Below are positions 35,627-44,121 of a stretch of DNA of 64,000 nucleotides, one piece after another (positions within the stretch are counted from its first letter, which is position 1; each line of letters begins with the position of its first letter). The DNA comes from Chamaecrista fasciculata (lineage: Eukaryota > Streptophyta > Magnoliopsida > Fabales > Fabaceae): positions 85,961 through 149,960 of the forward strand of contig QANZ01008147.1 of the NCBI GenBank assembly GCA_003254925.1. The letters are read 5' to 3'. The notes under the pieces are model-generated. The model had not been told where the DNA came from and ran no database searches. It saw only the letters and a list, made by a program, of their open reading frames with translations. The position numbers were made by a program, and so were the translations under genes.

Positions 35627-38150
35627 TGCCTTGGATAGAGAAAAAGATTAGTTAGAGTTGGAGAAGAAAAAGAGATATAAAGAGAGTGTTGTGAAGAATG
35701 AAAAAAAAATAGAATGTGTACAAAAGAGGAATTTTTATATCTCAAGGTCACAGTAGCATCTTATTTAGTGAATATAAATATAGAATTTTGTTATTTTTTG
35801 TGTCTACAAAATGAACATAATTAAAGTGTAGACATGTACTGGTGCTATAGAGTGGAGACATATATTTGATTTCTATGATATAATAATTAAGGATAAACAT
35901 GTTTTAGTCCATCCAACATGATTTTTACGTGTCATAGAACTAACCAATGAGAAATGAACAAATTGCAACATCATAAATTAGGAAATTTTTTTAATTTAAT
36001 TTATTGAGCTTGAATAATTAATTAGGCGCCATTTTTGTGTAGCATTTAATTAAAAAATTTCAGTTGAAATCACCATTAATGTGATGCTATACACAATACA
36101 ATTTCTCATTAGCATATCAAGGATATTAATATAAAACGATAAATAAGTAATGTATGTTTCATAATCATAACCTGTGAATTTTGGGTTCATATAATATGGC
36201 CTTCTGTCAATAGCACCCTCCAAAATCATGACGCATTGGCATCCTTCCATATTTGGGTTTCTATTAATTTCTTTGTATTTATTAGGGACTTAATTCTTAG
36301 GTGATATCATGTTCAGATTTAAATTTAATTACATTGATACAAGTGTATTTTATGAATTTATTTTAAGACATTAATCTTGAATTTAATTTAAATTATCTAA
36401 ATTTGTTCAACTTTTAGGCAAAAAAAATATGTTCAATTTTGAGTGTTAATTATATATTATTCCCAAATCATGTATTTTCAAAAATATGTTACTTATTTGG
36501 TATAGATTTTAATAGTATTTGATGAATATTAAGATAAGCACCAATCACTGTACATAATTTTTAAGTCTAGATATAGTCATATTGAATGCATTTTAAAACA
36601 TAAAATCAATCAATATTAATGATATCAATTTATTATTATGATATTTATTAAATGAAAAAAAAAATCAACTTATAAAATCATGTTACCTATTGTAATCATA
36701 ATGAAAAAAACAAGAATGATATGAGATTTTCATATGTTCATCATGTGCATAATAGATGCATTTGACGAGCATTAATTTAAAATGTTGAGTCCTACTTCAA
36801 AAATTCAGAATTTCTTNTATCTCCATACACCGAGGTCATGCTGGTCTTGGTTCATTCTCGCTCCCACGAGGACAATCGACCAGGGACGGATTTAGATTAA
36901 TTATTACATAATTAATCAAGGACGCTATCATAGTAAACATGCTAATAATATGATAACAACATGATTTATCTTCCATAAATCAATCAAAATGTTCAAAACA
37001 TTTACATAAAATGATTGGCCCTAGGGCACAATCTCCAATGTGATTATATAATATCATAGTGTTCTACGGAGTTACATTTTGAATTTTATATTTTAAGAAA
37101 ATAATTTATTATTAAACACTCTATTGTACAATCATGTTTATCTATAAGGTCATCTATAGAATTGATGTCTATTTAGTGGCAACAGACATAAGATTCATAC
37201 TTTCATATATATGAGGATGGTGTGGCAATTTGGTGGCCACAAAAAAATGTTACACTAACAATTTCCATGAAATTTTAAAAAATCAGATGTTTGTTGTTGT
37301 TGTAAAAATGCTATGTTGTTTTTAAAAGCTAAAAAATAGTAATAGGTAAAGTTCCTTACAATAGTAAAATTTAAAAGTATAATTAACGGATTGAATATTT
37401 GGATTTAAATAAAAAAAAAGAAAAGCTCTATACATTAGTATAGCCCATGTGAGAAGTTTGAATATTTTTTGTATAACCTGTGTATTTAAAAAAAAANCCT
37501 ATATATTTTAAAAAAAATAGAAATCCCACCTATCACTTTCAAATTTATATAGCTTTATACATCTATATAGCTCATGTGAGTTGGATATTAATTTTGCATG
37601 CCAACTAAGCAATTAACAGCCACCTAAGCAGATAACGGTGACACGTCATCACTTAACAGCTCCATCACTAACGGACCAGACCTGAGGGACCAAAATGTAA
37701 ACGGGATTGTACAATTGAGGGACTGAGTTGTAGTTTCTCACAATTGAGGGACCAAATCCTCGACTCAATAACAATTTAAGGACCAAAAAGTAAGTTTGCT
37801 CTAAATAAAAATGTAAGATTTGGGATTATAAATTTATAATTCTTCAGTGTCTTTCGCTTCAAATTTTAACTTTTTATATAAAGAAGAAAAATATCATAAT
37901 AATATAACGGAGGTTAATAGTTCTAATTCTTCAATGTCTTTCTCTTCAATTTTTAACTTTTTAACATTCTAGATTCTACCATTTTTTAAATAAAACAAAA
38001 TTATGATAAAAATTATAAATCAAGGACGTTAAAAACATACTTATATATGATTACAAGTTTAGAACTCCTGCAATCTAACATATTATCACATCAAGATAAT
38101 ATTCTTTACATAAAGACATTATTTTTCATAAACAATACATACAGTACTAT
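35627..38150. other. Intergenic, no gene recognised
   Basis: AT-rich. Single ambiguous bases occur at 36817 and 37497. Around 37620-37800 phrases such as 'ttgagggaccaaatcc' look like half of a 'gggaccaaa' MITE. Nothing else could be delimited. Confidence 0.45.
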
Positions 38151-38287
38151 TTAAGCTTGACACTTATTAACTTGTACAACATATGAAAGCCTTAACTGAC
38201 ACAAATTTGTACACCACCTCTCCCTCCATTTTCTAGCAAGAACCGAGCTCCATATAAACCTTTCCTTTTGCATGTGTGTCTGAAGTT

Positions 38288-40235
38288 TCAGCTCTTCACA
38301 AAATCAGGCTGATTGGTGACAGATCTCACCCATGACCATTTGTGATCCTTTGTATTCACAGCATTCTTAGCTTTAGCAACATCTTCCAGTGGAATATATG
38401 CATAGTTCCCATTAATAGGACCAGCAACAAATCCAGTGTAACCTGCCATAATCCCATGAATCGCAGAGTGTGCTAGCAGAGTACAATATAAGTTATCAGT
38501 GGCATTAGCCGGAACTGCCCGGATCATGTATGTCGGATCAATGTACTTGACCGTGAACAACTCTCCGGGATGGTCTCTGTCCCACCATTTCTTTAGCTCC
38601 GACTTCAGCCATGTACCGACATCTAAGAACACTAGGTTGCCGGATTCATCCCTCTCTTCCTTTTGCTCTTCAGTTCTTGGTATGATGTCCTGCCCTGCAC
38701 CCTCAGCAACTACCAGCACAGCATGCCCATTTTCCTTCAGCCGATGATTCAGAAACTCGAAGAGCCCTCCTTTCCCTTCCAAGTGAAAATCTAACTCCGG
38801 AATTAGGCAACAATCAACATCCCGGCTGCTAAGTGTCGCGTGTAAGGCAATGTGCCCTACATTTCTACCCATCAGCTTCACCAAGCCTATGCCATTAACT
38901 GCACTCTGGGCTTCCACATGAGCAGCACTGATTGCTTGCTGTGCCATTTCCACGGCTGTTTGGAATCCAAAGGATGTATCAATTATTCCCACATCGTTAT
39001 CCACTGTTTTAGGGATTCCAGCAACTGCAACATTCAATTTTCGACGTCGAATTTCATCAAATATCTTCACAGCCCCTCGCATGGTTCCATCCCCACCTAT
39101 GATATACACCTGTTAAAGAGTGATAGAGTAAGTAACAGACTTCCGTTAGTTTACTGTTACAGCCGTTACAAACTTTCTGTTTCAGTTTAGTCCCTAGTCT
39201 CTCTTCTTTCAGTGTATATAAATATCCCCTTTCTGTACTCTTATCATTCATTCAATAGAAATCGTATTATTCAGTATACCCTCATATTTCATTTGGTTGT
39301 GATTTGCTTACATGGTATAGAGAAGGAATCAAGTCACAGATTGGTGCAGCAATAAGATTACTTGTACCTAATTTATATGGCATTCCAGTGTTAGAGTGTT
39401 CACTTTATACACCAAAAGTTTAAGAAAGCGAGTTTCTATCTTACTTTTTCATTGCAATTTTTAGAAGAACGGTTAGACTTAAAGCACAGACTGGAGACTA
39501 TTTGCAGGAATAATAACGATAAGCATCAACCATCATGATCAGAGACTTGACCATAGCTAAATTTCTCCTCAGTTTCATTCACCAACACTTCAATTTCACA
39601 AAGAAAGTTCAATTAGAGATAGAACTAACCTGATTGAAGCCATGTTTTTCTATAGCATCGACGATCTTCTCAAGATCAAAGCCACCTCTAGAAGTTTCGA
39701 GAACCGTGCCACCCCTCTTGTGCCAATCGCGAACAAGCTTAGGGTTTAATGGCATAGGCTCTCTGGAGTAAAATCCCCTGTAGCCAGCAGTAACACCGAA
39801 GATTTCACGCACGCCATACAAATCCCACAATCCCACCACAAGCTCGCGAATCACGGTGTTCATGCCAGGGCACAGACCCCCACAAGTCACGATGGCGGCG
39901 CGTGTGGTCGCCGCCTCGAAGAACACATCTCTGCGAGGACCGGCACGGAGGTACGCGAAGTGCGGCGACGGCGACGAGAAGGCTCCGGAGAGGTCGTACG
40001 CGATCTGACGGAGGACAATGTCGGATTGGGTTAAGTAGAATCCATCGACGGTGTGGAAGAAAGGGTTGTGATCTAAAGGGTTGAGATGGGTTTTGAGGTT
40101 TGGGACGTATTGGGTGAGGTGGGGTATGTCCTTGAGGAAAGTGGGTTTGAATGAGACGGTGGCGATGGGATCGCCGGAGTGATCGCCGCCGTCGGAGATG
40201 GTGGGAGCGGTGGCTTCCGTTGAAGAAAGAGCCAT
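38288..40235 (-). CDS. PFK2: ATP-dependent 6-phosphofructokinase (plant PFK2-type), two exons
   Basis: Exon 1 is 39630-40235 (202 codons) and exon 2 is 38288-39109 (273 codons plus stop). Splicing is in phase 0 at ...[10 protein letters not shown], with donor CAATCAG|GTTAG and acceptor TTTAACAG|GTG. The 475-residue product catalyses fructose-6-phosphate + ATP to fructose-1,6-bisphosphate in glycolysis. Visible motifs: [14 protein letters not shown] at 119-132, GGDGT at 207-211 (nucleotide binding), GIPKTVDND at 233-241 (catalytic loop with the Asp pair) and MGR at 282-284 (substrate binding). The GGDGT form fits ATP-dependent PFKs. The sequence resembles Arabidopsis PFK2 as I remember it, with an N-terminus about 30 residues longer. 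I see no clear plastid transit peptide, so it is probably cytosolic. The intron contains an LTR-like insertion whose edge coincides with the splice acceptor. An ABRE-like ACGTGGC lies upstream near 40380. Confidence 0.93.
39111..39312 (+). mobile_element. Putative copia LTR remnant inside the PFK intron
   Basis: On the plus strand, antisense to the gene, the block starts TGTTAAAGAGTGATAGAGTA. It has a TATA-like GTGTATATAAATA and ends GCTTACA, followed at once by TGGTATAGAG. That resembles the initiator-tRNA primer binding site (TGGTATCAGAG) of copia elements with one base lost. No second LTR or TSD is seen. The identification rests on layout, not on a matching copy in the window. Confidence 0.45.
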
Positions 40236-40376
40236 GGAGGGAATCTTATTGGTTTTGCAGGACGGTGGTGAAGGAGAAGAGTGAAATACAGACTGTAAAA
40301 CGAAGACTTCACAAATTGCTACTAGAATCGAAGCAGAACGAAAATGAAAATGCGACAGTGAGTCAGTGACACACTA

Positions 40377-40387
40377 GTACGTGGCGT
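40377..40387 (-). promoter_or_regulatory. ABRE/G-box-like site upstream of PFK
   Basis: The plus strand reads GTACGTGGCG, containing ACGTGGC, an ABA-response-type core. It lies about 145 bases upstream of the PFK start codon. A single site; functional relevance is inferred only from position. Confidence 0.3.
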
Positions 40388-40560
40388 TCCTATTGGTTTG
40401 ACACTGCACAAGGTTGCGAGACCAAAGCCTCTCAGCTTCTGACTAATAGGGCCCATTCTTTTTTTGGGCCTGAAATTAGGGCCATTATATTTGGGGTAAA
40501 TTAGATAGAAGTTTTGGAGTTTTTTTTTTGAGTTCGTGTAGCTTGAAGACCGATAATTTG

Positions 40561-40743
40561 GGGATTAGATCCTCTAGAGTTCTTTTCCATGTATTTTTTG
40601 TGGAGTTAGAGAAAAAATATAGATTTAATGAAATAAAAATATATAAAAACCAGATTTTATCTTTCTCTCTCTTCTTTTCTCTTTCTTTCTCTCTCATACT
40701 CTACAAAAAATATAGAGAAAGAAACTTTAGAGGATCCATTTCC
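40561..40743. mobile_element. Mutator-type MITE, GGGATTRGATCC ends, copy 2
   Basis: Ends GGGATTAGATCCTCTAGAG and its imperfect complement ending GGATCCATTTCC. A perfect 9-bp TSD GATAATTTG lies at 40552-40560 and 40744-40752. Same family as 7895-8098. The arms are CT/GA-rich. Confidence 0.88.
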
Positions 40744-40757
40744 GATAATTTGGCTAA

Positions 40758-41087
40758 GAAGCATGGACACTTCATTTTAAAGGCGTGTTGCCGTGTCAGA
40801 CACGTGTCAGTGTCCGACACCCGTACGACACCGGCACGACACATATCCATAAATTTTAGAATATAAATCAATTTTTCATAACTTTAACATGACAAACAAG
40901 AGAAAATAATAATAGATATGACATATATTATGAATAAAAATTTAAATTTTTCATTAAAAATGATGAATATTTAATTATTTATATATATAAATATATGCCG
41001 TGTCGTGTCACGTAATTTTGAGAGTTTGGTGTGTCATTGTGTCCGTATCCATGTCGTATCTCGTATCCGTGTTAGTGTCCATGCTTC
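40758..41087. repeat. Inverted-repeat element with GAAGCATGGACAC ends
   Basis: It begins GAAGCATGGACAC and ends GTGTCCATGCTTC, with GTGTC/GACAC motifs in both subterminal regions and an AT-rich centre. No TSD was found, so the superfamily is open (hAT or CACTA-like ends are not evident). Confidence 0.65.
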
Positions 41088-41151
41088 CTGGGAATTTGGG
41101 CATTGAGGTTTGTTTCCTTAGCCTAACACTACACATTCATCATTTAAAATT

Positions 41152-41539
41152 GGCTTAAGTGCATTTTGGGTCCCCTAAATTTCGCAAAGGTCTCAATTTG
41201 GTCCCCTAACTTTTTTTGTTGCAATTTTAGTCCCCTAACTTTTGAAAACGTTTCACCGTGGTCCCCTAACTTTTTTGTTGCAATTTTGGTCCCCTAACTT
41301 TTGAAAATGTCTCACCATTGGTCCCAAGTTAGGGGACCAAAATTGAGACTTTTACGAAAGTTAGGGGACCAACGGTGAGACGTTTTCAAAATTTAGGGGA
41401 ACAAAATTGCAACAAGAAAAGTTAGGGGACCAAATTAAGACTTTCGCAAAAGTTAGGAGACCAAAATTGCAACAAAAAAAGTTAGAGGATCAAATTGAGA
41501 CCTTTGCGAAAGTTAGGGGACCAAAAGTGCACTTAAGCC
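41152..41539. mobile_element. Mutator-type MITE, GGCTTAAGTG ends, copy 2
   Basis: Begins GGCTTAAGTGCATTTTGGG and ends GTGCACTTAAGCC. A perfect 9-bp TSD TTTAAAATT lies at 41143-41151 and 41540-41548. Same family as 13045-13403. Confidence 0.9.
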
Positions 41540-41561
41540 TTTAAAATTTAACGCAAAAATT

Positions 41562-41872
41562 GGGCTAAAATTCAATTTTAAGACCTTAGTTATTAACTTT
41601 TTATGCATTTGACTCCTTGTTTTTATGAGGGAGGGATTTTGATGCAAAAATATAAAATGTTTTGCGACTTTCACTCTGTATATTGAAAAAATGGTTGAAT
41701 ATAATTGCAAAATGATCTCTCGAATTCAGTCAAATCCGGAAGTTTTTCAATAGTCATAGTAAAAGTTCCCGAAAATTTTCTATTTTTGCATCAAAGTCTC
41801 TCCCTCATAGAAATAAGGAGTCAAATGCATAGAAAATTAATAGTTAGAGTTTTAAATTGTTATTTTAGCCTA
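41562..41872. repeat. Inverted-repeat element sharing arms with the 11677-13033 element
   Basis: Left arm 'gggctaaaattcaattttaa' and right arm 'ttaaattgttattttagcc' pair. Both arms carry 'atgcatttgactcc' or its complement, as in the TIRs of the larger Mutator-like element. It lacks the GGGTAAATTAC outer ends, so it is a related or truncated form. Confidence 0.6.
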
Positions 41873-41939
41873 AATTTCTGTTAGTTTTTGGACAAATGAC
41901 CTTTTTCTACTAATGGAGCAAATATCGGTCCCCAAATTA

Positions 41940-42414
41940 TAGGGATGATCATGGGTAGGGTACTATGATACCCGGACCCATACCCGGATATGAGTGGGTA
42001 TCAAAATCAATTCCCATACCCATACCTGCTGGGTAGTCTAATCCTCATACCCGCACCCTGACCCGGAAAATTTTTAAAATAAATTATTTTTTGTTAATAG
42101 AAAATTTATATTTATCAAATGTTTTACATCTATAACTACTAAAAATAAAAAAATAAATCATAAATATGAATATATTAATAAAATATTTCAATATTTATAA
42201 AAACTTTAATATTTTTTCAGTAAAAATGTTAAAGTATTATATAATTTATATATAAAAATATATTTATTATTACTAATGGGTATATAGGTAGGGTACGGGT
42301 AGGGTACCACCATACCCGAACCCATACCCATTAAGGATGGGTACGGGTTTAGACCCATACCCATAGGGTAAATTTCAGGGTCTTCATTGGAGATGGGTAT
42401 TTTGATTATCCCTA
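41940..42414. mobile_element. hAT-type MITE with TAGGGATGATCATGG ends
   Basis: Left end TAGGGATGATCATGGG, right end TTTGATTATCCCTA. A perfect 8-bp TSD CCAAATTA lies at 41932-41939 and 42415-42422. Subterminal regions repeat GGGTA / TACCC motifs. Related at its ends to the element at 5983-6624. Confidence 0.9.
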
Positions 42415-42508
42415 CCAAATTATCACTTTTCAAATCATGAGGATTCGATTTCTAGATACCCCTAACTCCAGGGCCTTCGGTGTAATTTATCATTCTATTT
42501 GGGACTAA

Positions 42509-42680
42509 TGGGCTGCATTTGTAGAGGCCCATATTCCGAGTTGACACAGTTATGTTACCGAGTCATTCTCTTCCTAAGTCGGAGAAACCCTAGTATTTTT
42601 CATTCTCATCCGCCGCTTATCATTGCAAGTTGCAACCCTATTAGTCTCACAAGTCACATCAGTATAAAAGGTTTAGGGTT
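42509..42680 (+). promoter_or_regulatory. Ribosomal-protein/snoRNA-type promoter (site II + telo-box)
   Basis: Site II elements appear as TGGGCT (42509-42514) and GGCCCA (42526-42531). A telo-box AAACCCTA is at 42585-42592, a TATA box TATAAAAG at 42663-42670, and an inverted telo-box TTTAGGG at 42672-42678. This combination is known from plant promoters of ribosomal protein and snoRNA genes. It points to co-regulated transcription of the RNAs and ORF downstream, starting near 42695. Confidence 0.75.
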
Positions 42681-42784
42681 CTCCCTTCGCAATTCATCGT
42701 TTTAGCCTCACGCGGTCTTCAATCTCTACTGTAAAACATCGTCATACTCACCTATACGTTTGTGGTCTTTTTTTTTTTTCTTTG

Positions 42785-43000
42785 CGACGGGGGATTTACT
42801 CAAATCCTTAACTTATTTTGGGGGCAAACGAATTTATTATGTTTGCATAATCCCTAGTTAACGTCGTATACGAATGTTCGTTGACGTTGACGGATCTCTC
42901 GCTTGGGAGATTCTCCGTCGACGATTGTCTCATATTCCATCGCCTTGTGGAGCAGCGTTGCTGCCATTACTTCTTGGGACTGGCCATGAGACAAACATAT
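42785..43000 (+). ncRNA. U17: U17/snR30-type H/ACA snoRNA, copy 1
   Basis: About 216 nt. The 5' hairpin closes with CGACG / CGTCG and GGGGATT / AATCCCT and is topped by GCAAAC / GTTTGC. An H box ATACGA follows at 42868-42873. A middle hairpin is GACGGA ... TCCGTC. The 3' hairpin has base stem GTCTC / GAGAC and upper stem GCAGC / GCTGC. Its internal loop carries ATATTCCAT on the 5' side and GGCCAT on the 3' side. The tail is AAACATAT, with box ACA three bases from the end. The loop motifs sit exactly where m1 and m2 of U17/snR30 sit (ATATTCCTA and AAACCAT in human, from memory). Their changes fit plant 18S rRNA as I remember it (ATGGRATA and TTGGCC). U17/snR30 is the H/ACA RNA needed for early 18S processing in the nucleolus and does not guide pseudouridylation at this pocket. 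Length fits human U17 (about 207 nt). Confidence 0.75.
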
Positions 43001-43117
43001 TCAAAGTTTCTTTATGAGATTCTTTTACCATCTACTTTGGTGTTGAAATGATTGAGGTTAGCGGGATCTGCTAGGTTTTGGGATTTTTGGCTTTCTTTCA
43101 TTGCGATTTGAAAAACT

Positions 43118-43207
43118 TTGCCAATGACGATATCACTTACCAAATACCATCTTTCGGGACTGAATGGCTTGTATGCCTTGCTGTTATATTCTGCAATTCC
43201 GAGGCTT
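43118..43207 (+). ncRNA. snoR39BY: C/D snoRNA of snR39b/SNORD2 type, copy 1 (degenerate boxes)
   Basis: Same RNA as at 43655-43748. It has the same D' guide ACCATCTTTCGGGA next to CTGA (43160-43163). However, box C reads ATGACGA instead of ATGATGA, and box D reads CCGA (43199-43202) instead of CTGA. The terminal stem GCC / GGC remains. Box D mutations usually abolish stability, so this copy may be a decaying paralogue, although the D' part is intact. Confidence 0.6.
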
Positions 43208-43339
43208 TGGTTTTTCGCTGTTTAAAACTGTGATTTCTTTAAGATACCTTTTATTAGTTTATCGAATGTGATTGAGATAGTTATACTGATCGGTTATTTC
43301 TCTTTCAAATTATAGTCTCAGCTTTTCATAGATGTTTAG

Positions 43340-43552
43340 TGACGGGGGATTTACTCAATTCCTTAACTTTCTGTTGGGGCAAACTTTTTGTGTTTGCATA
43401 ATTCCAAGTTAACGTCAGATACAAATGTTAATTGATGTTGATGGTCCTCCCGCTTTGGGAGTTCCTCCGTTGATACATGTCTCATATTCCATCGCCTTGT
43501 GGAGCAGCTTTGCTGCCTTTACCTCTTGGGACTGGCCATGAGACAAACATTT
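43340..43552 (+). ncRNA. U17: U17/snR30-type H/ACA snoRNA, copy 2
   Basis: A paralogue of 42785-43000 with the same order of elements. 5' hairpin: TGACG / CGTCA, GCAAAC / GTTTGC. H box: ATACAA at 43419-43424. Middle hairpin: CTCCC / GGGAG. 3' hairpin: GTCTC / GAGAC around GCAGC / GCTGC, with loop motifs ATATTCCAT and GGCCAT unchanged. Tail: AAACATTT with box ACA at 43547-43549. The helices change between the copies while the two loop motifs and the ACA end are invariant, as expected for a functional structured RNA. The outer 5' stem shows a C-G to U-A pair change. Confidence 0.78.
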
Positions 43553-43654
43553 CTATAGTTATTTATTTGTTTTCGTTCTTGTTTTTCAAGATATGATAAG
43601 CAAGTATTCCATTCATTGTTTGAGATTCCATCTTTTATTGAATTCTCTTTATTT

Positions 43655-43748
43655 ATAGCCAATGATGATATCAGTTACCAAATACCATCTTTCGGGACTG
43701 AATGGCATCTTAGCCTTGCTGATTCATATTCTGCAATTCTGAGGCTAT
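43655..43748 (+). ncRNA. snoR39BY: C/D box snoRNA guiding 25S and 5.8S rRNA 2'-O-methylation (snR39b/SNORD2 type)
   Basis: Terminal stem ATAGCC / GGCTAT, box C AATGATGA (43661-43668), D' box CTGA (43698-43701) and D box CTGA (43739-43742). The guide before D', ACCATCTTTCGGGA, is complementary to the conserved CCCGAAAGATGGT of large-subunit rRNA. By the five-nucleotide rule the target is the G of CCCG, equivalent to yeast 25S Gm805 (snR39b; human SNORD2 carries the same guide, from memory). The guide before D, ATTCTGCAATT, is complementary to AATTGCAGAAT of 5.8S rRNA and would place a methyl on the G of TTGCAG. Both boxes and both guides are intact. Confidence 0.85.
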
Positions 43749-43914
43749 TTAATATGTAAAACTACTACAACTACAACAACAACAACGGATACTGGGTTGA
43801 GACTTTGATCTCATTTTTCCACTATCTTTTTATTACCCTTTTTCATCCTTGTTTAAACTTTAAACATATAAATTTATATATTCTTAGGTGACAGCAAGCT
43901 CAGATAGGTTGAAG

Positions 43915-44121
43915 ATGAAGAAGGGGTTGCACCCACAGATCCAATGGATATCTTATGTAACACAAACTGGGAGATTGATGCATGTAATGATGACTTAAAT
44001 ACACCCTGTTGGTAAAGTCTATTACTTCCGGGCCAAGCGCCAAATGGCGGAGAGCTTAGGACAGATTGCCAAGTTCAGACGTCGTTTTGGTCAACAAAAT
44101 GAAGACACGAATGACAAATAA
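43915..44121 (+). pseudogene. bL31-like ribosomal protein ORF with one in-frame stop
   Basis: From the ATG after an acceptor-like TATTCTTAG|GTGAC (AG at 43886-43887), the frame reads MKKGLHPQIQWISYVTQTG and RLMHVMMT. It then meets TAA (43996-43998), continues IHPVGKVYYFRAKRQMAES and LGQIAKFRRRFG, and ends at a second TAA. Without the first stop it would be a 68-residue protein of the small plant bL31-type ribosomal protein (probably organellar). At this position relatives have Lys or Arg (AAA/AGA), so TAA is most simply one point mutation. There are no frameshifts or other lesions, and codons after the stop look conserved. This suggests a recent loss, an assembly error, or a host transcript now kept only for its snoRNAs. 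C-to-U editing could not restore it. Confidence 0.75.

Noticed and set aside
38499..39190. Plus-strand ORFs over the PFK gene
   Set aside because: Antisense to conserved PFK exons, no domain of their own.
42785..43000. Reading the RNA as U3, telomerase RNA or RNase MRP RNA
   Set aside because: No U3 boxes, no telomere template, no MRP motifs; the hairpin - H box - hairpin - ACA layout and loop motifs fit U17/snR30 much better.
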